From Bosea sp. F3-2 (GTDB lineage Bacteria; Pseudomonadota; Alphaproteobacteria; Rhizobiales; Beijerinckiaceae): a stretch of DNA of 64,000 nucleotides. The notes below the pieces were generated by a model that did no database searches, was not told the origin of the DNA, and saw only the letters and a program-made list of their open reading frames with translations. Of the stretch, positions 7,744-16,416 are shown piece after piece. Both the position numbers and the translations under genes were made by a program. Where the stretch lies: NCBI RefSeq assembly GCF_008253865.1, contig NZ_CP042331.1:5049501-5113500 (forward strand), written 5' to 3'. Within the stretch, counting starts at the first letter, position 1; the number at the start of each line of letters is the position of its first letter.

Positions 7744-9798
7744 GTGAGTGCAGTGGTCGTCATGGCAGATCGTCCGTCGGTTGCGGCACGCGATCCCCTG
7801 CTCGAGCCATTCGCGATCAAGAAGCTGCGCTTTCGCAACCGCATCGTCAGCACCAGCCACGCGTCGATGCTGGACGAGGGCGGCCTGCCGCGGGAGCGCT
7901 ATCAACGTTACCATGAGGAAAAGGCGCGCGGCGGCCTCGCGATGACGATGATCGGCGGCTCGGCGATGACCTCACCCGATTCCAGCTGGGGTGGTGGGCA
8001 GCTCGATCTCTCCAGCGACCGCATCGTTCCCCATCTGGCGGCACTCGCCGAGCGGATCCATGGCCATGGCGCTGCGGTGATGTGCCAGGTCTCGCATCTT
8101 GGCCGGCGCGCAACCTCCTATGCCGCGAACTGGCTCCCGGTGCTCGCGCCGTCGCGCGTCAGGGAGGTGCGCAACCGCAACTTCCCGAAGGAGATGGACG
8201 ATGCGGACATCGCGCGGATCGTTCGAGACTACGCAGATGCCGCCCTGCGCTGCGTGCAAGGAGGGCTGGACGGCGTCGAAACCGTGACCGGCGGCCATCT
8301 CATCGGTCAGTTCCTGTCGCCACGCACGAACAGGCGCACGGACGGTTTCGGCGGCTCGCCCGAGAATCGGGCCCGCTTCGGGCTCATGGTCCATGAAGCG
8401 ATCCGCAAGCGCGTCGGCGATGATGTCGTGGTTGGCATCCGCTTCGTGATCGATGAAGGTGTTGCCGACGGTTCAGATTTCGAGGATTGCCTGCAACTCG
8501 CCCGCATCTTCGAGCGCGAGGGGCATATCGACTACTTCAACTGCATCTACGGCCGCATGGATACCGACCTTGCTTTGGCCGAGGACAACATGCCCGGCAT
8601 GTTCCAGCGCAGCGCGCCCTATCTCGGCAAGGTGGCGCAGTTCCGCCGCGAGACGGAGCTGCCTTTGATCCATGCAGGAGGCATCCGCGATGTCGCCACG
8701 GCCCGCCATACGATCCGCGAGGGCGTCGTCGATCTGATCGGCATGACGCGCGCCCATATTGCCGACCCGCATATCGTCAACAAGATCATGCGCGGCGAGG
8801 AGGAACGGATCAGGCCCTGCGTCGGGGCCTCCTACTGCCTCTACAAGAAGGTCAATTGCATTCACAACGCCGCCAGCGGCCGCGAAACCGTGCTCGGCCA
8901 TGAGGTGGAGCCCGCCTCGCGACGCCTGAAGGCGGTCGTGATCGGTGGTGGGCCGGCTGGCCTCGAAGCCGCGCGAGTCTGTGCCGAGCGCGGGCATGCG
9001 GTCGTTCTGTTCGAGGCCGCCCCAAAGCTGGGCGGGCAATTGCTCGTCGCGACGGCAGCGGCCGAACGGCGCGATCTCATGGGCATCGTCGATTGGCGGA
9101 TCAGCGAGCTCGAGCGCCTTGGCGTCGATATCCGGACGAACTGCTATGCGGAGGCCGACGCCGTGCGTGGGGAGGAGCCCGACCTGGTCATCGTTGCCAC
9201 GGGCGGCATTCCGGACACCGATTGGCTGGAGGGCGCGGAACTCTGCGATACCGTTTGGGACGTGCTGACCGGCACGGTGCCGGGCAAGAGCGACGTGCTC
9301 GTCTATGACGGGACCGGCCGCCAGGCCGCGGCGTCCTGCGCCCTGCATCTGGCCCAGCAGGGCAAATCCGTCTGCATCGCGACCCCTGACGATGCCCTCG
9401 CCATCGAGATGTCCTATATCGACAAATCGAGCTTCCGGAAGCGCTTTGCCGAACTGGGCATTCGCTCGATCGTCGAGGTCAGGCTGGAGAAGGTCGAGCG
9501 CCGAGGCAACACCCTGCAGGCGACGTTCCGCAACGAGCTGACAGGGGCGGAAAGCCGGCTCGAAGCCAGCCAGATCGTCGTCGAGCATGGCACTCTGCCC
9601 GCCGCCGACATCTATCACGAATTGCGGCATCTCTCCGCCAATGACGGCGTGACCGACGTCGCCTTCATGATGGGCGGCGAGGAAGCCACCGCGCCCGCGC
9701 CGGGCAGCTTTCTGCTGCACCGTATCGGCGATGCCGTGTCGAGCCGGGACGTCTATTCCTCCATCTACGAAGCCTACCGGCTCTGCTCGAAGCTCTGA
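7744..9798 (+). CDS. FMN/FAD NADH:flavin oxidoreductase of the dienoyl-CoA reductase/N-methylproline demethylase type
   Basis: A 684-residue two-part flavoprotein. The GTG at 7744-7746 is chosen because GGGAGGGG stands six bases upstream; an ATG at 7762 is the alternative. Residues 1-350 form the old-yellow-enzyme TIM barrel that binds FMN (SHLGRR, GGHLIGQFLSPRTNRRTD, HAGGI). From about residue 395 comes an FAD/NAD(P) Rossmann half starting VVIGGGPAGLEAARV. The linking iron-sulfur segment holds only Cys359, Cys365 and Cys372, with Ala where the second ligand normally stands. The family performs oxidative N-demethylation or enoate reduction. The opposite-facing LysR gene is its probable regulator. 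The substrate is unknown; N-methylated amino acids or betaines are plausible. Confidence 0.85.
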   Translation: MSAVVVMADRPSVAARDPLLEPFAIKKLRFRNRIVSTSHASMLDEGGLPRERYQRYHEEKARGGLAMTMIGGSAMTSPDSSWGGGQLDLSSDRIVPHLAALAERIHGHGAAVMCQVSHLGRRATSYAANWLPVLAPSRVREVRNRNFPKEMDDADIARIVRDYADAALRCVQGGLDGVETVTGGHLIGQFLSPRTNRRTDGFGGSPENRARFGLMVHEAIRKRVGDDVVVGIRFVIDEGVADGSDFEDCLQLARIFEREGHIDYFNCIYGRMDTDLALAEDNMPGMFQRSAPYLGKVAQFRRETELPLIHAGGIRDVATARHTIREGVVDLIGMTRAHIADPHIVNKIMRGEEERIRPCVGASYCLYKKVNCIHNAASGRETVLGHEVEPASRRLKAVVIGGGPAGLEAARVCAERGHAVVLFEAAPKLGGQLLVATAAAERRDLMGIVDWRISELERLGVDIRTNCYAEADAVRGEEPDLVIVATGGIPDTDWLEGAELCDTVWDVLTGTVPGKSDVLVYDGTGRQAAASCALHLAQQGKSVCIATPDDALAIEMSYIDKSSFRKRFAELGIRSIVEVRLEKVERRGNTLQATFRNELTGAESRLEASQIVVEHGTLPAADIYHELRHLSANDGVTDVAFMMGGEEATAPAPGSFLLHRIGDAVSSRDVYSSIYEAYRLCSKL

Positions 9799-9801
9799 GC
9801 G

Positions 9802-9849
9802 GCGCGAGGCCATTCTGAGTTGATGTTTCCTGCCCCCACGGCCTCGCGC
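9802..9849 (+). terminator. Probable terminator after the flavoprotein gene
   Basis: The 10-bp arms GCGCGAGGCC and GGCCTCGCGC are perfect, with a 28-base loop, starting three bases after the stop codon and followed by a T-rich TTATATTT. The remainder of the 282-base gap up to the AsnB gene (9850-10080) shows no further clear signal. Confidence 0.55.
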
Positions 9850-10080
9850 TTATATTTCCGAACGCGAAGTCGTGGCTTGCGCGCCAGAACCCTATTCCTT
9901 TGCGTCATTCTGCTCACCCGGGACGGCAGCTCTTGGCAGATCCGTGCTTACGTAGAACAAGCGTCTCGGAAGCCGTGTCAAAATTTACCATCCTCGCGAA
10001 TAGTCCCGGATGTTTAACGCCTGCCAGTGTCTTGCTGGCTATAGTCCGAGTGGCGCTGATAGACTCGGAAATATCTCGGC

Positions 10081-12018
10081 ATGTGCGGTTTTGGCGGCTA
10101 TTTCGGGACCGTCCCGGATGGAAGGGCGCTCCTTGAGAGGATGACGGCCGCCATTGCGCATCGCGGCCCCGATGAGCAGGGATTCTTCACCGCAAAAATC
10201 GCCGGCCTCGGCCATGCGCGGCTATCGGTCGTCGGCCTGGGCGATGGCCAGCAGCCCATGTCCGACACGACGGGCGAGCTCACGATCGCCTTCAACGGCG
10301 AGATCTTCAACTATGTGGAACTGCGCGAGCAGCTTCGCGCCAAAGGCCGCCAGTTCCGGACAGCCAGCGACACCGAGGTGATCCTGCATCTCTATGACGA
10401 GATGGGGGAGGATTGCGTCTCCGTACTCAATGGCGATTTCGCCTTTGCACTCTGGGACGGCCGCCGCCGCCGCATGGTTCTGGCGCGCGACCGCATGGGG
10501 GTCCGGCCGCTCTTCTATACGAGGCAGGGCGAGCGGCTCTACTTCGCCTCGGAGGTCAAGGCGCTGCTCCAGGTCCCGGGCGTCGTGGCTGAGCTCGATC
10601 CGGTTGCGCTCGACCAGATCTTCACGCTCTGGGCCCCGATCGCGCCGCGCACGGCCTTCCGCGACATCTACGAACTCGAACCCGCCAGCCTGATGATCGT
10701 GCAGGAGGGCAGCATCGCGACGCGGCCCTACTGGAGCTTGACCTATCCCGACCGGGACGCGCCGCCGCGGCACCGGGATGAACGCGCAGTGGCCGAGGAG
10801 CTGCGCGCCCTCCTGACGGAGGCGACCCGCATCCGCATGCGCGCCGATGTGCCGGTCGGCTCCTATCTGTCGGGCGGCCTCGATTCCTCGATCACATCGG
10901 CGTTGGCGGCGGGCATGGCGCCGGGAGGCTTGAGAACCTTCTCGGTGACCTTCGAAAGCACCGAACATGACGAGAGCGCCTTTCAGCTCGAGATGGCTCG
11001 CGCGCTCGGCACGCATCACAGCGCCGTCACTTGCGGGGAAGGCGATATCGCCGCTGTCTTCCCCGACGTCATCCGCTTCACCGAACGGCCGATCCTGCGC
11101 ACCGCACCCGCCCCGCTCTACAAGCTCTCGCGCCTCGTGCGCGAGGCCGGCCTGAAAGTGGTGCTGACCGGCGAAGGCGCCGATGAAGTCTTTGCCGGCT
11201 ACGATATTTTCAAGGAAGCCAGGGTTCGCCGCTTCTGCGCCAGGCAGCCCGGCTCTCGCATCCGGCCGCATCTGTTCCGCAAGCTCTACCCCTATCTGCC
11301 GGGGCTGAGGCAGCAATCGGCCGAATATCTCGCCTCCTTCTTCGGGGCTGGCGGCACGGGGCTCGACGACCCGCTGTTCTCCCATCGGGCGCGGCTCGAC
11401 GGCACGGCGGCGACGAAACTGTTCTTCTCGGGCGATCTGCGCGCCACCTTGTCGGGATATGATGCAGCCGAGGAGCTCGTCGCGCGGCTGCCCGGGGCTT
11501 TCGCCCGCTGGCACCCTCTGCACCAGGCGCAATATCTGGAAGCCCGCTTCCTTCTGCCCGGCTACATCCTGTCGAGCCAGGGCGACCGCATGGCGATGGC
11601 CCATGGCATCGAGGGCCGCTTTCCCTTCCTCGACCATCGTCTAGTCGAGTTTGCCGCCGGTCTTCCTCCCGAGATGAAGCTGAAGGGGCTGGTGGAGAAG
11701 CATATTCTCCGTGAAGCGACCAAGGATCTGCTGCCGCCCGCGATCGGCAGGCGAACCAAGCAGCCCTATCGCGCGCCGGACAGCCAATCCTTCGTCGGGC
11801 CGGGGGCGAGAGACTATGTCCAGGCGGCGCTGAGCGAGGCCGAGATCGGCGCCGGCGGGCTCTTCAATCCGAAGGCGGTGGCAAAGCTGCATGAGAAATG
11901 CAGTCGCCACCCGGCCTCCGGCTTTCGCGACAACGCGGCCTTCGTCGGCATCCTGTCGACGCAGCTTTGGCTGACGGCCTTCACCGGCACAGGCCGTTGC
12001 AGCGCCAAGGCCGCCTGA
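10081..12018 (+). CDS. asnB: Glutamine-hydrolysing asparagine synthase-type amidotransferase
   Basis: A 645-residue AsnB-family enzyme with both domains. The class-II glutaminase has the nucleophile Cys2 (MCGFGGYFG), AHRGPDEQG and FNGEIFNYVELR. The ATP-pyrophosphatase domain has the PP-loop SYLSGGLDSS near residue 260 and LTGEGADEVFAGY around 362-374. It can therefore take ammonia from glutamine and amidate an adenylated carboxylate. It is the first gene of a plus-strand group with an acyl carrier protein, an acyl ligase and an NadE-like synthetase. This context suggests amidation of a specialised acyl or sugar substrate rather than asparagine supply, as in exopolysaccharide, O-antigen or natural-product loci. 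The ribosome site is weak (GGAAATATCTCGGC). Confidence 0.9.
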   Translation: MCGFGGYFGTVPDGRALLERMTAAIAHRGPDEQGFFTAKIAGLGHARLSVVGLGDGQQPMSDTTGELTIAFNGEIFNYVELREQLRAKGRQFRTASDTEVILHLYDEMGEDCVSVLNGDFAFALWDGRRRRMVLARDRMGVRPLFYTRQGERLYFASEVKALLQVPGVVAELDPVALDQIFTLWAPIAPRTAFRDIYELEPASLMIVQEGSIATRPYWSLTYPDRDAPPRHRDERAVAEELRALLTEATRIRMRADVPVGSYLSGGLDSSITSALAAGMAPGGLRTFSVTFESTEHDESAFQLEMARALGTHHSAVTCGEGDIAAVFPDVIRFTERPILRTAPAPLYKLSRLVREAGLKVVLTGEGADEVFAGYDIFKEARVRRFCARQPGSRIRPHLFRKLYPYLPGLRQQSAEYLASFFGAGGTGLDDPLFSHRARLDGTAATKLFFSGDLRATLSGYDAAEELVARLPGAFARWHPLHQAQYLEARFLLPGYILSSQGDRMAMAHGIEGRFPFLDHRLVEFAAGLPPEMKLKGLVEKHILREATKDLLPPAIGRRTKQPYRAPDSQSFVGPGARDYVQAALSEAEIGAGGLFNPKAVAKLHEKCSRHPASGFRDNAAFVGILSTQLWLTAFTGTGRCSAKAA

Positions 12019-12041
12019 CACCATCCAAGAGGGGGAAAGAC

Positions 12042-12308
12042 ATGACAGATACGATCCGAGACGCTGTGAAGGCCTTTGTCGTCGAAAACTTTCTGTTCGG
12101 CGACACCACCCATGCCATCGCCGATACCGACTCGCTCATCGAGAACGGCATCATCGACTCGACCGGCGTACTGGAACTCGTCGCCTTTATCGAAGACCGT
12201 TACGGGATCACCGTCGCGGACGCCGATATCGTGCCGGCCAATCTCGATTCACTGGCGCGCATCACGGCCTTCATCACCTTGAAGACCGCATCGCTCGTCA
12301 CGGCGTGA
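12042..12308 (+). CDS. Acyl carrier protein
   Basis: An 88-residue discrete carrier protein with a strong ribosome site (AGAGGGGGAAAGAC) before the ATG. The phosphopantetheine attachment Ser40 lies in NGIIDSTGVLELV, the normal helix-2 motif, and the helical pattern around it is complete. It would carry an activated acyl group as a thioester. It lies 23 bases after asnB and 127 bases before the ligase gene that most likely loads it; a dispersed repeat fills that gap. It is not the fatty-acid synthase AcpP, because it is more divergent and lies outside a fab cluster. Confidence 0.9.
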   Translation: MTDTIRDAVKAFVVENFLFGDTTHAIADTDSLIENGIIDSTGVLELVAFIEDRYGITVADADIVPANLDSLARITAFITLKTASLVTA

Positions 12309-12312
12309 CGGC

Positions 12313-12417
12313 TGGAACATTTCCGCGTTTCTCCGAATCGCGGAAATGTTCCAAGTTTTTGTTTTGTCGCATTTTCTTCACGCGAACCGGTATCCACTTC
12401 GCTCGAAAATGCTCTAG
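12313..12417. repeat. Dispersed intergenic repeat, copy 2, inside the AsnB-ligase operon
   Basis: The 14-bp perfect stem GGAACATTTCCGCG/CGCGGAAATGTTCC is followed by the same tail of about 68 bases as the element at 6456-6561. The hairpin loop is the reverse complement of the loop in copy 1, while the tail keeps its orientation. It nearly fills the space between the carrier protein and ligase genes, so it may partly terminate or stabilise the operon transcript. Confidence 0.8.
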
Positions 12418-12435
12418 CAGCGCAGGCCTTGGTTC

Positions 12436-13980
12436 ATGCGGGTCGAGCAATTCCTCATCACAAGCGCGGCCGCGCATGGCGCGAAGACGGCGCTGGTCAC
12501 CGACCGGAAGCGGTTGCGCTATGACGAGCTGGACGATCTGTCGAACCGGCTAGCGGCCGCGCTCGCCGCGAATGGCGTGCAGCGCGGCGACCGCGTTCTC
12601 GTCTTCATGGACAATTGCTGGGAAGCCGCCATCTCGATCTTCGCGGCGCTCAAGGCCGGCGCGACCTTCAGCCCGATCAACGCCTCCACCAAGGCCGACA
12701 AGCTCGCCTATATCATCGGCGATTGCGAAGCCGCGGCGATCTTGACCCAGGCGAAGCTGATGCCGGTGGTGATGCAGGCGCGCGCGCTGTCGGACCGGCC
12801 GCTCTTCGTCGCGTCGACGCAGGCTCCATCTGGCCCTACGCCGGACGGTGCCACCTCCTTCGAGGATTGTCTCGAAGTCGCGCCCGAGCTCGTTAGCCAC
12901 GGCGGAATCGACATCGACCTCGCCATGCTGATCTATACCTCGGGCTCCACCGGCAGGCCCAAGGGCGTGATGATGACGCACCGCAATATCGATGCGGCGG
13001 CGGAGTCGATCACCACCTATCTGTGCAACACGCCCGACGACATCATCCTCAATGTCTTGCCCCTGGCTTTCGACTACGGCCTCTATCAGTTGCTGATGGC
13101 GATGCGGCTCGGGGCGACCCTCGTCCTCGAAAAATCCTTCGCCTTCCCGCAAGCGATCTTCGAACGCATTCGCGCCGAGCAGGTCACCGGCTTCCCGCTC
13201 GTGCCGACGATGGCCGCAATGATCCTGCAGATGCGCGATCTCGAGCCGGGCTTCCTGCCGAGCCTGCGCTATATCTCGAACACCGCCGCGGCCCTGCCGC
13301 CGGTGCACATCGCCCGCCTGCGCGAACTCTTCCCCGGCGTGCGGCTCTATTCGATGTATGGCCTGACCGAGTGCAAGCGCTGCACCTACCTGCCGCCGGA
13401 GGAGCTCGATCGCCGGCCGGGATCGGTCGGGATCGCCATTCCCAACACCGAAGCCCTCGTTGTTGACGACGACGGCAACCGCGTGCCGCCAGGCGTGGCG
13501 GGTGAGCTGGTCATCCGCGGCCCGCATGTCATGCAGGGTTACTGGCGCAACGACGCCGCAACCGCGCAGATGCTGCGCTCCGGCCCGTTTCCCTGGGAGA
13601 AGCGCCTCCATACCGGCGACCTGTTCCGCACCGACGAAGAGGGCTTCCTCTATTTCGTCGGCCGCAAGGACGACATCATCAAGACCCGCGGCGAGAAGGT
13701 CGCGCCGAAAGAGGTCGAAACCGTCCTGCATGCCCATCCCGGCATTGCGGAAGCCGTGGTGATAGGGGTGCCGGATCCGGTGCTCGGCCACGCCATTGCT
13801 GCGGTCGTGGTGCTTGCGGATGAAAGCTTGAGCGAACGGGACATCATCCGTCACTGCGTCGCTCATCTCGAGGATTTCATGGTGCCGAAGATCGTGGAAT
13901 TCCGCAGCGAGCTGCCGAAGACCGATACCGGCAAGGTCAGCCGCAGGCTGGCGGCTGAAACGCTGGGAGCCGCGGAATGA
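12436..13980 (+). CDS. AMP-forming acyl-CoA/acyl-ACP ligase (adenylation enzyme)
   Basis: A 514-residue ANL-superfamily enzyme. Core motifs are MLIYTSGSTGRPKGV (ATP P-loop, near 165-180), MYGLTECKR (A5), HTGDLFRTDEEGFLYFVGR (A7/A8), KTRGEKVAPKEVE and the catalytic lysine region LPKTDTGKVSRR at the C-terminus. It activates a carboxylic acid as acyl-AMP and probably passes it to the neighbouring carrier protein. The last four bases overlap the NadE-like gene (ATGA), showing translational coupling. The ligase in exosortase-linked amidotransferase clusters is similar in kind, but no exosortase gene is seen here. The acid specificity cannot be read. Confidence 0.88.
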   Translation: MRVEQFLITSAAAHGAKTALVTDRKRLRYDELDDLSNRLAAALAANGVQRGDRVLVFMDNCWEAAISIFAALKAGATFSPINASTKADKLAYIIGDCEAAAILTQAKLMPVVMQARALSDRPLFVASTQAPSGPTPDGATSFEDCLEVAPELVSHGGIDIDLAMLIYTSGSTGRPKGVMMTHRNIDAAAESITTYLCNTPDDIILNVLPLAFDYGLYQLLMAMRLGATLVLEKSFAFPQAIFERIRAEQVTGFPLVPTMAAMILQMRDLEPGFLPSLRYISNTAAALPPVHIARLRELFPGVRLYSMYGLTECKRCTYLPPEELDRRPGSVGIAIPNTEALVVDDDGNRVPPGVAGELVIRGPHVMQGYWRNDAATAQMLRSGPFPWEKRLHTGDLFRTDEEGFLYFVGRKDDIIKTRGEKVAPKEVETVLHAHPGIAEAVVIGVPDPVLGHAIAAVVVLADESLSERDIIRHCVAHLEDFMVPKIVEFRSELPKTDTGKVSRRLAAETLGAAE

Positions 13981-14984
13981 ATTTTTCCCCTGCATCGGGC
14001 GTGCTCGCCTTCTCGGCTGAGGCGCTGAAGATCGACGGCGCGGCGGAGACTGACCGCATCGTCGCGGCGCTGCGCGAGCAATTGCGCGGCATGCGCAAGC
14101 GCGGCCTCGTGCTCGGCCTTTCCGGCGGCATCGATTCCAGCGTCTCGGTCGCGCTGGCGGTGCGCGCCGTCGGCGCGAAGAACGTCTTCTGCCTGTTCAT
14201 GCCGGAAAACGATTCCGATCCCGAGAGTCTGCTACTCGGCCGGCTGGTCGCCGAGACCTTCGGCGTCGAGGCGGTGGTGGAGGATATCGGACCGACGCTG
14301 CGGGCGATGGGCTGCTATGAGCGGCGCGATGCCTTCATCCGCGAGCTGGTGCCCGATTACGGGCCCGGCTGGGCCTCGAAGATCGTCATCGCCAATTCGC
14401 TCGCAGGCGACGGCTACAACATCTCCTCGCTGGTGGTTCAGGACCCCGAAGGCCGGCAAACGAAGCTGCGCATGCCGCCTGCGGTCTATCTCGGCATCGT
14501 CGCCGCCACCAACATGAAGCAGCGCACGCGCAAGCAGATCGAGTATTATCATGCCGACCGGCTGAATTTCGCCGTGCTCGGCACGCCGAACCGGCTCGAA
14601 TACGATCAGGGCTTCTTCGTGAAGAACGGTGATGGCGCCGCAGACGTCAAGCCGATCGCGCATCTCTACAAGAGCCAGGTCTATGCGCTCGCCGCCCATC
14701 TCGGCATTCCCGAGGAAATCCGCCGGCGGCCGCCGACGACCGACACCTATTCCCTCGCGCAAACGCAGGAGGAGTTCTACTTCTCCCTGCCCTATGACCG
14801 CATGGATCTGTGCCTCTACGGTCTCAACAATGGCCTGTCCGCCGAGGAGGTCGGCGCAGCAGCGAAGCTGACGGCGGTCGAGGTCGAGCGGGTCTGGGCC
14901 GATATCGCCGCCAAGCGCAGGGCGACGCGCTACCTCCATCTCGGGCCGCAGCTTGTCCGCGCCGTAGAGGAAATCGCCGGCTGA
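13977..14984 (+). CDS. Ammonia-dependent NAD+ synthetase-like enzyme
   Basis: A 335-residue NadE-family ATP pyrophosphatase without a glutaminase domain. It has the PP-loop LGLSGGIDSSVSVALA near residue 45, the LGTPNRLEYDQGFFVKNGDG block near 200-220 and the conserved PIAHLYKSQVYALA. NadE amidates nicotinate adenine dinucleotide. It is about 60 residues longer than usual ammonia-dependent NadE and is coupled to the ligase by ATGA overlap, so it may serve a dedicated amidation in this locus, with AsnB possibly giving the ammonia. That role is inference; housekeeping NAD synthesis is the alternative, to be judged by whether another nadE exists in the genome. Confidence 0.82.
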   Translation: MNFSPASGVLAFSAEALKIDGAAETDRIVAALREQLRGMRKRGLVLGLSGGIDSSVSVALAVRAVGAKNVFCLFMPENDSDPESLLLGRLVAETFGVEAVVEDIGPTLRAMGCYERRDAFIRELVPDYGPGWASKIVIANSLAGDGYNISSLVVQDPEGRQTKLRMPPAVYLGIVAATNMKQRTRKQIEYYHADRLNFAVLGTPNRLEYDQGFFVKNGDGAADVKPIAHLYKSQVYALAAHLGIPEEIRRRPPTTDTYSLAQTQEEFYFSLPYDRMDLCLYGLNNGLSAEEVGAAAKLTAVEVERVWADIAAKRRATRYLHLGPQLVRAVEEIAG

Positions 14985-14986
14985 GG

Positions 14987-15017
14987 GCCTGTTTGGGCTG
15001 TGGGGGGCCAAACAGGC
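14987..15017. terminator. Hairpin between convergent NadE-like and GNAT-like genes
   Basis: A perfect 10-bp stem GCCTGTTTGG/CCAAACAGGC with an 11-base G-rich loop, starting three bases after the NadE-like stop and lying 16 bases beyond the end of the opposing gene. There is no clear T-tract, so it may work in both directions with modest strength. Confidence 0.55.
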
Positions 15018-15033
15018 GCTGAGATCGGCGCCG

Positions 15034-16149
15034 CTATTCGAACCGGCCTCCGGCCAGGCGCCCCCAGTTTTCGCCAGCCAACCCATTGAAGAAGCCCTGT
15101 GAGCTCAGGAACAGGTTCACCAGGTCCTTGTCGCGCGAATGCACGACGGTCGCGGCAGGTTGCGTGAAGGCAACCCGCCGGCCCAGCATCGCTTCCAGCA
15201 GGGCTGGCTGCGTCCGGCCGCGCAGGCCGGCGGCGCCGCGCCGCGCCGCATCGCCGATCAGGCAGTCGATGACGGCACCCGCTTGCGCCGGCACGGCCAG
15301 GATCTGCAGGACGCGCGCGATCCTGCCCGGGCTGACATGATAGAGGAACGCGCCGACGGGCTCTCCGCTGGAGGAGGAGACGGACGCGAACACGGCCTCG
15401 CCATAGTCCGGCTTCTGGGAAGCTTCCGCGATGATGTGGGCAAGCTGCCCTCCGCTCCAATCGGGGCGGAGTGGAAACTGCCGCGTCAGTGGCTCGACCA
15501 GAGCCGTAAAGCCGGCCTGGTCGATTTCGGTGGCCTTGACGCCTGCCTTGCCGCTCCAATTCTCCGCGACGCCCGACCAACGCAGCTCATTCTCCTGCAT
15601 CCGTCCGCGAAGATGGCGATCGATCCCGCGTGTGAGCGGGGCGAGCCAGCGGATGGCGCCGTTCCGCTTTGAGGCCAGGTCGAGCAGGAAGGCGGAGGGT
15701 CGGATGACCCGGTGCCAGTCGAGGCTGTATTGCGGCAGGGCGACGCCACGCAGTCTCGTCCACATCTGGGTCGAGAGGGCGCTCGCGGTTTCGCTGAAGG
15801 AGATGTCCTGCGGCCCAGTCAGGAATGTCCTGAGCAGCCTTGCGCCGGCCATCGGGTCGTTCGCTTGCGGCTCGACCATGAGCGAACCGCAGATGGCGGC
15901 GAGCAGCTTGCGAGGGCCATGGCTCATCGGCAGCGCATTCACGCCGACAAAGCCTGAAACGCCGCCGTCGCTCGCAATATGGACGAGAGACGCGATCTTC
16001 GGGTCGCATACCGGAGCGTCGAGATAACGCTGGCCCAGATAGGTCTCGAGCGCCGGGGGCGGCGGTTTGCTGCCGTTCCGGAAGGTTCTTTGAAAGAGCC
16101 CGGCGACCGCCGGGATATCCGCGGCCTGCAGAGGACGAATCTGGCTCAT
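15034..16149 (-). CDS. GNAT-fold acyltransferase-like protein
   Basis: A 371-residue protein that opens MSQIRPLQAADIPAVAGLF, the typical first strand and helix of GNAT N-acyltransferases, with a second related half from about residue 200 onward. The acetyl-CoA loop is poorly conserved, so activity is uncertain. It lies convergent to the amidotransferase operon, and its promoter region holds the 263-bp folded element. It may acylate an amine made by the locus, but the link rests on position only. Confidence 0.7.
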   Translation of the reverse strand: MSQIRPLQAADIPAVAGLFQRTFRNGSKPPPPALETYLGQRYLDAPVCDPKIASLVHIASDGGVSGFVGVNALPMSHGPRKLLAAICGSLMVEPQANDPMAGARLLRTFLTGPQDISFSETASALSTQMWTRLRGVALPQYSLDWHRVIRPSAFLLDLASKRNGAIRWLAPLTRGIDRHLRGRMQENELRWSGVAENWSGKAGVKATEIDQAGFTALVEPLTRQFPLRPDWSGGQLAHIIAEASQKPDYGEAVFASVSSSSGEPVGAFLYHVSPGRIARVLQILAVPAQAGAVIDCLIGDAARRGAAGLRGRTQPALLEAMLGRRVAFTQPAATVVHSRDKDLVNLFLSSQGFFNGLAGENWGRLAGGRFE

Positions 16150-16153
16150 GCTG

Positions 16154-16416
16154 AGAGGCTGTTATGGACCATGGGATCGATTTGACGCTGGCGATTTTGC
16201 GCGACTGCAAGGAGTTCGAGGACGCAAACCTTGCGGTTTGCTACGAAGAACGACGTGGCAGTCGCGCAAAAGCGCCGCGCCCTGCGGGTGAGGTGAAAAC
16301 TGCAGAGCTGCAGCGTCGCACCGCTTGCCGATACGGACGTATCGGCGGCGCGATGCTCCTCCCATCTTTGCGGTTTTGACCTCATCAAATCGTTCCCATG
16401 GTCCATAACAGCCTCT
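16154..16416. repeat. 263-bp self-complementary element with 32-bp terminal inverted repeats
   Basis: The ends 16154-16185 and 16385-16416 pair over 32 bases with one mismatch. Inside, 16190-16208 pairs with 16258-16276 (19 bp, one mismatch), 16289-16300 pairs with 16373-16384 (12 bp, one mismatch), and 16328-16335 pairs with 16338-16345 (8 bp, perfect). The whole piece thus folds as a closed three-way junction. It fills the space between the PrmC-like stop codon (which it overlaps by two bases) and the start of the GNAT-like gene. It could be a MITE-like non-autonomous element or a structured RNA. No transposase or clear target duplication is visible. Confidence 0.7.

Noticed and set aside
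13977..14984. Reading the NadE-like gene as a housekeeping gene unrelated to its neighbours
   Set aside because: Not excluded, but the ATGA overlap with the ligase gene and the extra length make a role in the locus worth keeping open; I only rejected calling it nadE with certainty.
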